Assembly (NCBI RefSeq): GCF_905147365.1
Contig: NC_056428.1
Coordinates: forward strand, 25,822,001 to 25,886,000
Direction of reading: 5' to 3'
From: Aricia agestis
Lineage: Eukaryota; Arthropoda; Insecta; Lepidoptera; Lycaenidae
Length of the DNA: 64,000 nt
Position numbers and translations under genes: made by a program. The notes beneath the pieces are model-generated. The model was not told the origin of the DNA, did no database searches, and was given only the letters and a program-made list of their open reading frames with translations. Of the stretch, positions 54,996-64,000 are shown in pieces; positions within the stretch are counted from its first letter, which is position 1; each line of letters begins with the position of its first letter.

Positions 54996-55317
54996 TACAC
55001 ATAAACACCAGAAAACAAGATTACGAAAATTTCAAATGTAAATTTCTCCTAAATGGAATGGGAGGCGGGGGGGCTGTAAGTGGCATGAGGAGGTTTTTCT
55101 GACCGAAAACATCCTTCCTCAAGATTTAAGAGAGAGAGAGAAGTTATTGTTCTGAACTAGTATCATGTAGTGCAAGACACTTTTCAGTGACTAAAACTAT
55201 TATCAGCCGCTTTAAAAATAACTTTGTAGAAAATTATTTTGAAGGCGTTATTATTATTTTATAAATTAATAAAACAAAACACCTTAGAAAACAATATTGC
55301 AAGAATTAAATTTTTTC

Positions 55318-55650
55318 TAGGCGTTGCCCGTGACTTCGTCCGTGTCAGCATAGTATAATAACAAAGATTCATAATAATTTTCCCCTTTGTCCGTTATGTC
55401 TTATCGCTCTGGTATCTGGGTCTAACAGGTACCTGGCACTTGAATAGGTATACGACCAAAAAATACTCAATTATTGTATTCATACTTTAATAATAAGCAC
55501 GATATGTTAGGAAGTGGAGGTACAGTCTGAATATGGACAGACAGACAAACGGAGAGGCTGAAATATCTGTGTGATCGGAAAAGGGGAAAATTATCCATCT
55601 TTGTTATTATACTATGCTGACGGACGAAGTCCCGGGCAACAGCTAGTAGA
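55318..55650. mobile_element. Helitron-ended palindrome
   Basis: ctaggcgttgcccgtgactt at 55318 and ggacgaagtcccgggcaaca then gCTAG near 55646 face each other; cagcatagtataataacaaa and its inverse lie just inside. Both ends look like Helitron 3' termini. Confidence 0.55.
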
Positions 55651-55708
55651 AAATAAATTCTTGCAATGTCGTATTGTTTTCTAAGGTGTTATATTAATTT
55701 ATAAAATA

Positions 55709-57047
55709 CTAGCGACCCGCCCCGGCTTCGCACGGGTATAAAAAAATTATGGCCTAAGTCACTGAAAAAATGATTAAAATCAATTCAGTAGTTTGATTTT
55801 AAATAATTTATATTCATTACTACCCGTGGCCCGCGTTGGTCGGTACTGCCGCAAAAGCTACTTACGTCCCGCAATTTTAAATCTGTAATGTCTTCGAAAA
55901 TATTCATTTAAAATTAAAATCGTAATAATTATGCTGTAAAGGGCCAAAATCAATAATGTATTTGAAGTATTTAATTGAATAAGGATTATTGCCGTATTGG
56001 TTAAAATCGCTTCGAAAATTAGCCATTATTTGAAGTTAAAAGTAAATGACAAAAAAATATGTTATTGTGGGATATATCCATAAGAGATATACTTATACGT
56101 GGGAGTGCCATGCTTCGGCACGAATGGGCTGGCTCGACCGGAGAAATACCACGTTCTCACAGAAAACCGGCGTGAAACAGCGCTTACGCTGTGTTTCGCT
56201 GAGTGAGTGAGTTTACCGGAGGCCCTATCCCCTACCCTATTCCCTTCCCTACCCTCCCCTATTCCCTTCCCTTCCCATCTTTACCCTCCCCTATTACCCT
56301 ATTCCCTCTTAAAAGGCCGGCAACGCAATTGCAGCTCTTCTGATGCTGCGAGTGTCCATGGGCGACGGAAGTTGCTTTCCATCAGGTGACCCGTTTGCTC
56401 GCTTGCCCCCTTATTTCATAAAAAAAAAAATACCATCGCGGAGTTTTCTGTAGACCTTTTCAATGTGTACAATGCGCACCCCTGCATTGGTACTCGTACT
56501 ATTATTATCTACTCTGTGGCATTGGTATTATTTTAATTTCGCCATAACTTCTAAACCAAACGTCAAATTTCAATCATTCGAAGAGCAAATATAATCTACA
56601 TAAACTGTGCTTAGTGATGAAATTATTTATTTTGATAAGGATCATTAGCATAAGTAAAATAAATGCGTTTAAATGTAGTCCAAAAAAATCTACATTTTTA
56701 AATAAGAAAATGGTTGTTGTGCCTTACTTGACATAGATAGGTATAGTGTGTCGCGGACATTTTTGTAGATATATTTATAAGATCTACATTTACTTAGAAC
56801 ATTGTATAGTTCTATCTTTTATAGTTTAGGCAGCGTACGCAAAATAAGTAAATTTTCTGGTTGTTTCCGAAAAACTGAAATATCTTATATATTCTCCAAA
56901 ATAAAAAGTGACCTATGTTACTCGTAAATAATGTAGCTTTCGAATGGTGAAAGAATTTTTAAAATCGGTCCAGTAGTTTTTGAGCCTATTCATTACAATT
57001 AAACAAACAAACAAACAAACAAAGTTTACCTCTTTATAATATTAGTA
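55709..57047 (-). mobile_element. Helitron, ~1.34 kb, same family as 44962-47713
   Basis: A55708 then CTAGCGACCCGCCCCGGCTT, the same 3' end as the 44962 element. The 5' part (56520-57047) matches 47180-47713 (gtaggcgtacgc-type words, ggtatagtgtgtcgcggac). The 5' terminus is slightly decayed. A SINE-like copy at 56098-56430 is inserted. No helicase coding. Confidence 0.7.
56098..56430 (+). mobile_element. SINE-like lepidopteran retroposon, copy 4 (full length)
   Basis: cgtgggagtgccatgcttcg to cccttatttcat and an 11-base A-run (56420-56430). It contains ccttaaaaggccggcaacgc-type words like copies 1 and 2. Confidence 0.75.
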
Positions 57048-57650
57048 TACAAAAATAACGCCTTGGAAAAAAAATAGTAACAAAGTTATTTTTAAAACGT
57101 CTGATAATAATATTGTTGGTCACTGAAACTCTTGCACTACATGATACTAGTTCAGAACAATAAGCCACAAATTAGAATATAAATATTAGCCATGATAAAA
57201 TAAGTAAAGTAAGACTAATTTTTAGTTAACTTTGTTACCTGGTACCTGACCAGGTGTCACACGTAGAGCTACACAAATTCGCAGGTATTCTAAAGTACAC
57301 GGGGCACTTTTAAGGACCCATGGTTGCCGGCTGCCGCATAGCAATTGAAAATCTATTGTGTCTGCAATACCCACGATGGAGGTGTTAAAGTGTATAAAAA
57401 TAAATTACAATATAAACTCAGAGAAGACAATAACATTCTTAAAATAACCTATCGTAGATAGAACCAACCAATTATAAAAGGCCTCAAAGCCAATTATAAA
57501 AGGGAACTTGTCAACAAAGTTAGGTCTACCAACGTCCAATAAATCTTTATACCTAAGAAGTAGCTGTCCCGGGATACGTTGTTTTGCCGTGTAAAGTTTT
57601 TCGCCCATATTATTATTTTATTGAAGTGACTAAATAAGATTCAATAAAAA

Positions 57651-58015
57651 TAACCGGCCCAGTGCGAGTCGGACTCGCGCACGAAGGGTTTTTTTATTTT
57701 ATTTTATTTTAATATTATTATTAATTATTAAAGTACACATACAATTAAGGACTTTGTGAAAATTTAAAGTGCGTACCTGTTGCAATTATTGATTACGAGC
57801 AAAAAAAAAGCCAAAAAAATCAAGTTAGTTGTATGGGAGCCCCTCCCATACAACAAACTTGATTTTTTGCCTTTAAATATTAATTCAAATTTTGTTTTTA
57901 GTACTTATTTATTGTTTTAGCGGCAACAAAAATACACAATCTGTGAAAATTTCAGAAGGCCTAGCTATAGCCGTTATTGAGAATGTACATTCATGCGGCC
58001 AGCCTAAGTCGGCCT
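57651..58015 (+). repeat. ggccaagtgcgagtcggactc-family repeat
   Basis: ccggcccagtgcgagtcgga, gcgcacgaagggttttttt, then cccatacaacaaacttgat and acaatctgtgaaaatttcag; the 3' tail is missing. Confidence 0.6.
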
Positions 58016-58119
58016 ACTGGTTGTGGTTCTGTCTATTGTGATAGCACCGTAGACTGCTCCAAAAGTAAGCTTCGTATGGTCCCGTCCAGTCACCTGTAGC
58101 TAATTGAAAATAATCATAC

Positions 58120-58400
58120 AATTATAAATTCGGCGTGACCAGGCCGAGGCGGATCGAAGTTGAGAGTACCTACGGTCGAAATTCGCTGGGCGTACGGCGC
58201 GTGTCTCCGGCACGTGGCATGTTCCCCTCACGCCGCGCCGTCCACTATTGCACTTTCTCCGCTTCTGCGATGCATTTCGCGGGGCCCTACAATCCTTTTA
58301 TTCGGGCTTCAATTATCATCCACGTATAAAAGCTGTCTCCGATCCGATCCCTTTGCGTATTGAAGGCACGCGGCCCCACGGGTGCACTTTATTCTTGACC
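58120..58400. promoter_or_regulatory. GC-richer islet with TATAAAAG
   Basis: gcgtacggcgcgtgtctccg, cacgccgccc-type composition and acgtataaaagc (58321) stand out from AT-rich surroundings. Open frames through it (up to 127 codons without an ATG start) match nothing I know. Possible promoter or non-coding exon; weak. Confidence 0.2.
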
Positions 58401-58704
58401 GCCTCACAAGTTATGCAACCATTTTACGATAATTTATGGAACTCGATGTTTGTATTATTGTGTCAATTAAGTACTTATAACAAAATAAAAGAGGATGTAC
58501 CTGTGGAAGGTATGGAACGAAAAGAAACCTTTGAGGGTTACTTTTCGTTCCAATTAGTATCTACAAATCGATCGCCTCAGAAAGCTCTATTTGAGAGTGT
58601 CCTAACACCTAACGCAGGGGTCACCAATTAGTTTCGCTCGATGTCCGTTTTAACTTTTAAGACATGAAATGACCTTCGCGATCCATACAATTTATATTTA
58701 AAAA

Positions 58705-59198
58705 AATAGAGATCGTCCAATGGTCGAAATTCGACATTAGTTTCGAAGACATTAGGACTACTACAGGCTATAGGTATGTATTTGTAAAAAATATTGACTA
58801 TCATTTTTTTTCAACTCTTGTCTCTGGGACTTAGCTGATCTTAGACTGGCCGTGTAAGCATTTTCTAATTACTATCTTAGATTCAATAAAAAAACTAAAA
58901 TCCGTTTTCAATTTTTCAACTTGTTGTCAACAGACTTCAACCATAAAATATAAAAGAGTATAATTCGTATGAATAGGCTTGTCACTCAAAAATCTGTCAT
59001 TTCTCATGTGTGTGTTGTAGTGTGTGTAATGTTTTATTTGTAAAAAAAAATATATGATAAAAGCATAATTTCAAAATAATATTAGTTCGATGTACTTCTT
59101 CACCATATAAACTATAACTGTGCAAAATTTCATGCACCTACGTTTCCCCATTTTTCGTAAAAAGGGTTACAAAGTTTTTCGTTTACGTATTAATATTA
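58705..59198 (-). mobile_element. Helitron, decayed copy of the 51085-51565 subfamily
   Basis: tagagatcgtccaatggtcg to cgtttacgtattaatatta; inverse of 51085-51565 over its full length (ataaaagagtataattcgta, caaaatttcatgcacctacg). CTAG has decayed to ATAG. Confidence 0.65.
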
Positions 59199-59286
59199 TG
59201 ATGATGATGATAAACAAAGGTAATTACGGAGATCATATAAGTGTTTATTGAGATATCAATGAGAAATCAGAAAAGTAAAGTAACCA

Positions 59287-59840
59287 TTTTTAGGATTCCG
59301 TACTCAAAGGGTAAAATCTCATTTACTAAGACCCTATTACTAAGACTTCATTGTCTGTTCGTCTGTCCGTCTGGCCGTCTGGCCGTCTGTCCGTCTGTCC
59401 GTCTGTCCGTCTGTCCGTCTGTCCGTCTGTCCGTCTGTCCGTCTGTCCGTCTGTCCGTCTGTCCGTCTGTCCGTCTGTCCGTCTGTCCGTCTGTCCGTCT
59501 GTCCGTCTGTCCGTCTGTCCGTCTGTCCGTCTGTCCGTCTGTCCGTCTGTCCGTCTGTCCGTCTGTCCGTCTGTCCGTCTGTCCGTCTGTCCGTCTGTCC
59601 TTCTGTCCTTCTGTCCTTCTGTCCTTCTGTCCTTCTGTCCTTCTGTCCTTCTGTCCTTCTGTCCTTCTGTCCTTCTGTCCTTCTGTCCTTCTGTCCTTCT
59701 GTCCTTCTGTCCTTCTGTCCTTCTGTCCTTCTGTCCTTCTGTCCGTCTGTCCGTCCGTCCGTCCGTCCGTCTGTCTGTCTATCTGCTATAGAGAGATTAG
59801 ATAGAAATTTCGAGTCCGACTCGCACTTAGCAGATTTTTG
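59287..59840 (-). repeat. ggccaagtgcgagtcggactc-family repeat with expanded octamer satellite
   Basis: tttaggattccgtactcaaa on the left, gagtccgactcgcacttagc on the right. The short cagacggacagacag stretch of the other family members has expanded here to about 400 bp. Confidence 0.75.
59361..59775. repeat. Octamer satellite (GTCTGTCC)n then (TTCTGTCC)n
   Basis: About 30 units of gtctgtcc (59361-59600; two early units read gtctggcc), then about 17 units of ttctgtcc (59601-59740), then gtctgtcc once and gtcc tetramers to about 59775. Because 8 is not a multiple of 3 and no unit holds a stop, several frames stay open on both strands; these 146-187-codon frames are not genes. Confidence 0.95.
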
Positions 59841-60052
59841 TAGCCAATTCAATCTCTCTGAAGTTTGGAGTGAAATATTGGTGCAAGCTATAGATATTGA
59901 CATTAAATCCTGGAGATGTTGAAGTCGTAAGATGAACGAAGATCATCTTCGAACATGCTTGGTCCACAGTCCACACGCAATGGGTCGGCGGCGCGGTGGT
60001 CCGGATGCGGACCGCGGTCCGCCATTTGGTGACCCCTGTCCTAACGTATAAT

Positions 60053-61130
60053 TTTTAACCGACTTCCAAAAAGGAGGAGGTTTAAATATTATGTTCGTCT
60101 GTTTATATATTAAATATATTTTTTGTATGTTCATAGTTCAACCATAACTTCGCCGTTTGTGGACTGATTTTCATGATTCTCTTGTGGATGTACAGGGTTG
60201 AATCCGAGTTTGTTACCATGTTCCCAAAAATGGTGATCTGCTGATGGGATCCGTGAGGAATCGAGGGGACTCCTTGAAATTTGTATGGAAACATATACTT
60301 AATTATAGTGATTTCGATTACCTATTTTTTACCGACTTCCAAAAAGGGGGAGGTTATAATACGTTCGGCTGTATGTATCTTTTTTTTTATGCATTCGAGG
60401 TAATATAAATGCTACCAAAAAGTAAGATTTCGCACCAAGTTATACCCAGGTACCGAACAGAACTTTGAATCCTTAATTCCTTACAGATACAGGTTCGGGG
60501 ATTTCGGCGTTGTTTAAACTTACAACTGAAAGCATAAACCAACACATCAATTTGATTGATCATCATCATCACAACCATAATTATACCTTGGGTCATCACA
60601 ATATTATAACTCAATTATTGGTACTTTTCGTGATATTTTGCATCGAAGCAGATGTTTTTGATGATTATTTCGCTTTTTGTGAACCGATTTTCAAAATTCT
60701 TGTGTTATTGTATATGATATGAACTTAATTTTGTATAAAAGTTACGAAAGTGATGAGCTGATGATGGGATCTATGAGCAATCGAGGGAAATCCTTGAAAA
60801 TTATCAAAACACTCAAAGTGGTTAAAATGTTGTTTCTAGTATTACTTACACATAATTATGTTAAGAATAAGACAAATTTCATACGAAGGTACCTTTTTTT
60901 TACCTGAAATTCTCTTATTGGTCCAAACTTCAAAGGCACTGAACAGAACTCCTGAACCTTTAAAGATAAAAGGTTGGAAATTGCAGCATCGCTTAGATAA
61001 CTGCAATCATTTACCACAATTTCGCTTACAGTAATATAATATGGATAGTTAATATTCGTAGTGGTTATCTGTCGCCTTTGATTATAATATACTTAATCAA
61101 AGCATAAAGCCTTGTCTTGTCTCGTCTTGT
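60053..61130 (+). repeat. aaccgactt-family repeats, two or more copies
   Basis: ttaaccgacttccaaaaagg at 60055 and ttaccgacttccaaaaaggg at 60331, each followed by aggttataa-type sequence and gttcgtctgt/gttcggctgt. Between them, gctgatgggatccgtgagga; a similar gctgatgatgggatctatga is at 60758. Short frames here match nothing. Confidence 0.55.
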
Positions 61131-61142
61131 AGATAATAATTT

Positions 61143-61201
61143 TACTCTTTTTAGTTATCTACAATACACCTTGTAAGTATTGTAGATAACTAAAAAGAGT
61201 A
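61143..61201. repeat. Perfect hairpin, 25-bp arms, 9-nt loop
   Basis: Arms 61143-61167 and 61177-61201 (tttttagttatctacaatac and inverse). Confidence 0.88.
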
Positions 61202-61211
61202 CATTTATTAT

Positions 61212-61574
61212 TTTTTAACAAAAAATTGAACCCGACTTCCAAGGAAATAACAATATTCTTAAAATGACCTAAAACGTATGAAATAATTCTTATTATTCTT
61301 TGTGCCTTTTTCGAAATTCGACTAAATCTCAACGATTTCTGTACTCAATTTTTATTCTTTTGAAGTCGGTACTGGCTAAGTTTTTACTTTTTATGTCAAG
61401 TATCTCGTTCTAGGCTGGTACCGACTTCAAACGAATGAAAATTGAGTACAGAATTCGTTGAGGCTTAGTCGAATTTTGAAAAAGGCACTATAATGAATAA
61501 TAGGAAATATTCCATACTTTTTAGGTCATTTTAAGAATATTGCTTTTTGCTTGGAAGTCGGGTTCAATTTTTTG
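61212..61574. mobile_element. Foldback element, ~165-bp arms
   Basis: ttttttaacaaaaaattgaa at the left is inverted at ttcaattttttgttatat on the right. Arm words cgacttccaagg, ctaaatctcaacga and ttgaagtcggtac pair along the full length around gtttttactttttatgtcaa. A half copy is at 49425-49580. Confidence 0.75.
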
Positions 61575-62159
61575 TTATATCCGTTAGAATGAAAAGGTTT
61601 TATCCAAAGTGTTTTCTGTACATTGTGCAGTATGATGGAGCTAAATTATAGGGGTGATTTAATGAATACGGATTGTAAGTATTGTAACTGAGGATGGTCA
61701 AGTATTTCAAGGACAACATCTTGAGTCCTGATTGCGGATCCGATTGTCATGATCTGCAGAGTGTGGACTACAAAGTGCAAACTAATGGCTCGTTGTGAGT
61801 ACCTCGCTGCGAAAAGAATTAGGCGTCTTAGTACCGGTTCTTTTTTGTTCATATTGTCGCTAATAATTTAGCATTGTAAAGCTGGAACTTTTTAAAATTA
61901 ACAGCAATACTACCTAAACCTAAGCATTGTGATAAATTCATTAATCAATTGCAATTTGCAACTTGGGCTTCATGGTCTTCAGATTAGTTTCTCGTCCATT
62001 TAAATTTTATAATAATAATAATAATATTATCTATGGACGCTTCACACCACGTCAGTCTGGTCCCGTGCTAAGTACCTGAAGGACTTGGGTTACGGGTACC
62101 AGACAACGGAAATATACTTAATACTTTTATACTATACATATATTTAAGATTTTTATTAT

Positions 62160-62300
62160 ATGATACACATATTTAATACACATCCATGACCCAGGAACTT
62201 TGAAAACTTTTTGTTCCGTCGGCGGGATCCGAACCCGCGACCCCCGGCTTTAGCTACCAACAGCCCACCAACTGAGCCACAGAAGTCGTCTGCCATTTTA
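62160..62300 (-). mobile_element. tRNA-derived SINE
   Basis: On minus: A-box-like tggctcagttggtgg (complement of 62265-62279), 30 nt, B-box-like ggttcggatcc (complement of 62225-62235), then cgccgacggaacaaaaag and ttcctgggtcatggatgtgt. The tail equals that of 20766-20890. It lacks a proper tRNA acceptor pairing and CCA-adjacent discriminator, so not a tRNA gene. Confidence 0.75.
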
Positions 62301-62312
62301 AGCCATTATATA

Positions 62313-62565
62313 CAGGGTGTACAAAAATAAGTGATAATACTTTAGGTAGGTGTTCCATGTAGAGAGTTCACTGTGAAAGTAGCAGCGCTGCAAGACCAAA
62401 ATTTTTTTTCACTTTTGTATGGGGAAAATCGTGACGTTCGGGCCCTTGCCCATCCAAAGAAAAAAAAATAATTTCGTCTTTCAGAGCTTCTACTTTCACA
62501 GTGAACTCTCTACAAGGAACACGTACACACCCTGAAGTATTATCACTTATTTCTGTTATACACTG
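62313..62565. mobile_element. CAGGGTGTAAC-type MITE
   Basis: TA at 62311-62312 and 62566-62567; ends cagggtgtac and gttatacactg; arms gagagttcactgtgaaagta and inverse. Abuts the mariner fragment at 62570. Confidence 0.75.
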
Positions 62566-62569
62566 TATA

Positions 62570-62850
62570 CGAGGGCACTGAAAATTGCGGGAATCAAGGA
62601 AGTGACACAACATAAGTTCTATTAAAAAAATATACAGTATTTATTTCTTTTCGAAGTATTCTTCGCGAAATTTGACACAATATTTTTCCATACGGCGGAA
62701 CCAATCATTGAAGCAACCATTCCTTTCGGAATTTGGGGTCTCTAAAATGGGCGTTTTGTAGGCGTCTACACCTTCTTCAGGTGATGAATATCTCTGAAAG
62801 TATAGAAATCATTAAAGTTTAGGTCGGAGCTGTACGGCGGATGGTCTGAA
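62570..62850 (-). pseudogene. mariner-type transposase, C-terminal fragment and 3' end
   Basis: On minus from 62847: DHPPYSSDLNFNDFYTFRDI then a stop and frame change, then DAYKTPILETPNSERNGCFN and DWFRRMEKYCVKFREEYFEK, ending taa near 62639. HPPYSxDL holds the third catalytic Asp of the DD34D triad of mariner; the rest matches the mariner C-terminus. Downstream, cccgcaattttcagtgccct then cg/TA at 62568-62570 looks like the 3' inverted terminus. The first two-thirds of the element are missing. Confidence 0.75.
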
Positions 62851-62939
62851 AAAGGCAATATTAAAGAGTAAGAGTTAAGTACTTAATACTTTTTTGTTCA
62901 TATTATTATTATTATAGTTTTTACCTATATTATATACCT

Positions 62940-63235
62940 ATTGCCAATATTGATATCGAGCAAAAAAGGCCAAAAAAATCACGATTGTTGTATGGGAGCC
63001 CTCCTTAAATATTAATATTATTTTGTTTTTAGTAATTGTTGTTATAGCGGCAACCTCAGAACAGGAAAATAAGGCGGCAACAGATATACTTACCCGATCT
63101 GTGAAAATTTCAGATGTCTAGCTATAGCGGTTCTTGAGTTACAGCCTGGCGACAGTCAGACAGACGGACAGACAACGAAGTCTTAGTAATAGGGTCCCGT
63201 TTTTACCCTTTGGGTACGGAAACCTAAAAAATAAT
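62940..63235 (+). repeat. ggccaagtgcgagtcggactc-family repeat, 5' part missing
   Basis: caaaaaaggccaaaaaaatc, gttgtatgggagccctcctt, cagacagacggacagacaac, gggtacggaaacctaaaaaa. A short inverted fragment follows (ctctataacggtacggaacc, 63253). Confidence 0.6.
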
Positions 63236-63289
63236 TTTGGCCTATTTTTCCTCTATAACGGTACGGAACCCTCTTTTTTTCAAAACGGA

Positions 63290-63400
63290 TTTTTTTTTCA
63301 AAAGTTGGAGAAAAAAAATTGAACTCATGATTTATGGCATAATATTTTAGTGACAAATTGGTTTTCAAATATTTTTTTTCTCCAACTTTTGAAAAAAAAA
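63290..63400. repeat. Hairpin with 28-bp arms and ~50-nt loop
   Basis: ttcaaaagttggagaaaaaa (63297) and its inverse ttttttctccaacttttgaa (63375), extended by T/A runs. Confidence 0.7.
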
Positions 63401-64000
63401 TTTATACTTCAAAAGAAAACCGTTATAACTTCTAAATTATCTGACTAAGAGCATTGAAGTAAATAATTTATTTAAGATGAAAACTTATCTTTTTAAAATA
63501 AAAAAGCACCAGTTTAATGCGCTAGATTTTTCACAAAAAGCCGTTAATTAAAAAAATACACATTTTTTTTCTTAAACTTTGGTTTTTCTATGTTTAATTC
63601 CACGAAATTTATAACATATTGCCTTTATAAGCGTAGTCCACACTCCACAAGTTTAGCTATCAAATGAGACCTTTTTTATCTTCATAGGATATTTACATGA
63701 GAAGTACTGGTCAGATTAGTGTGTAAGCCCGAGAAAAACTAAAATGGCTGGCATTTTACAACCGTGAGAGAGAGAAAAAATTTGAGAGCCAATTTGTCGA
63801 TAAAATATGCTATAGATTAGGACATTAAAGGATCGGACACCGGTGTCGGGACACATTGTATATCGCTTATTTACGAAGTTTTATGCGCACTTTTTCAGAA
63901 ATGCATAATTTTGCTATACATGTAGACCAAAATTATGAATGATGATGATTATTTTTTGGTGATGATAAGAAACTAAGGTTTTGTTGCACCAAAGGCACAA

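Larger units (their letters stand above)
55140..57170. mobile_element. Foldback element split by two Helitrons
   Basis: ttctgaactagtatcatgta (55152) is inverted at tacatgatactagttcagaa (57140). Inner arm words aacaccttagaaaacaata and ataaattaat occur at 55261-55310 and inverted at 55660-55705. The centre is a Helitron-like palindrome (55318-55650) and a 1.3-kb Helitron (55709-57047). Confidence 0.65.
58615..60038. mobile_element. hAT-type element with nested repeats
   Basis: Ends CAGGGGTCACCAA and TTGGTGACCCCTG (inverted). Flanked by ACCTAACG (58607-58614) and TCCTAACG (60039-60046), an 8-bp duplication with one change. CAGGGGT ends and an 8-bp duplication fit hAT. Between the ends lie a Helitron (58705-59198) and a GTTCCGTACC-type repeat (59287-59840); little hAT body remains. 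Confidence 0.7.
35067..64000 (+). other. Intron downstream of the alternative first exon; no further exon recognised
   Basis: Donor gtaagt at 35067; no acceptor-exon with RRM2, KH or other conserved coding was found to the window end, so it probably continues beyond 64000. Repeat-free or unassigned stretches: 35067-35220, 35700-36185, 39170-39435, 40180-40545, 40745-42475 (41410-41460 is GC-richer with tatatttataaa), 47930-49290, 49810-50155, 53290-54375, 54560-54700, 57180-57650, 60300-61130 in part, 61580-62150, 63400-64000. Confidence 0.45.

Noticed and set aside
58248..58631. 127-codon frame in the GC-richer islet
   Set aside because: No ATG at its start, no recognised domain, and its end runs into the hAT target duplication and element end.
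59241..59903. Long open frames (146-187 codons) on both strands with CPSVRLSV / TDRRTDGQ repeats
   Set aside because: They are direct translations of the octamer satellite; a stop-free 8-bp unit keeps several frames open. No start context or conserved domain.
62221..62295. A tRNA gene
   Set aside because: A and B boxes are present but the segment is followed by a SINE tail that recurs at 20817, and acceptor-stem pairing is not convincing.

Overview
The window is eukaryotic and almost certainly from a moth or butterfly. It is AT-rich and contains spliced exons with GT-AG introns. It is packed with repeat types typical of Lepidoptera: Helitrons ending in CTAG with 5' ends of the TCTATACTAATATTATAAA type, TTAGG-type telomere-like repeats holding a TRAS/R1-like LINE, GTTCCGTACC-type interspersed repeats and many short inverted-repeat elements. 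I see no bacterial-style operon, rRNA gene, genuine tRNA gene or CRISPR array.

The only host gene I can support is the + strand insulin-like growth factor 2 mRNA-binding protein gene (Imp/IGF2BP). Three coding exons join in phase: 5688-5892 (start codon and most of RRM1), 7863-7920 (end of RRM1), and 11550-11633 (84 nt, a symmetric exon that looks like a cassette). A fourth candidate, at 35008-35066, lies behind a CpG-rich promoter-like block. It begins with a well-placed ATG, codes 19 residues plus two bases, and ends in the same phase as the cassette exon, so I read it as an alternative first exon of Imp. No RRM2 or KH exon is recognisable, so the shared downstream exons are probably beyond 64000 and most of the window is Imp intron.

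Layout. 1-5600: tandem repeats, hairpins, a SINE-like copy, and a 1.86-kb LINE inserted in telomere-like repeats. 5.7-11.6 kb: Imp exons 1-3 with repeat-filled introns. 12-34.5 kb: intron with GC-rich islets near 12 kb and 24 kb, a 3.9-kb LINE (ORF1, endonuclease, partial RT) at 15.5-19.5 kb, several Helitrons, TTAA-flanked elements and palindromes. 34.5-35.1 kb: CpG-rich alternative promoter and first exon. 35.1-42 kb: very AT-rich intron, including a 2.55-kb coding-free inverted-repeat element that contains a hAT-type MITE. 42.5-47.9 kb: a foldback element invaded by a 2.75-kb Helitron carrying a Rep/helicase remnant and three 314-bp tandem repeats. 50.2-53.3 kb: two PIF/Harbinger-type elements sharing a TAA, the larger holding a Helitron, a foldback element, and a piggyBac-like element that itself carries a SINE-like copy. 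55-60 kb: another Helitron inside a foldback, and a hAT-type element containing a Helitron and a repeat with an expanded octamer satellite. 60-63 kb: palindromes, a tRNA-derived SINE, and a mariner fragment.

I did not find a convincing new multi-gene system. The observations most worth follow-up are the Imp isoform architecture (cassette exon plus intronic promoter) and several self-documenting transposon insertions, where the opposite arm of a foldback preserves the empty site.
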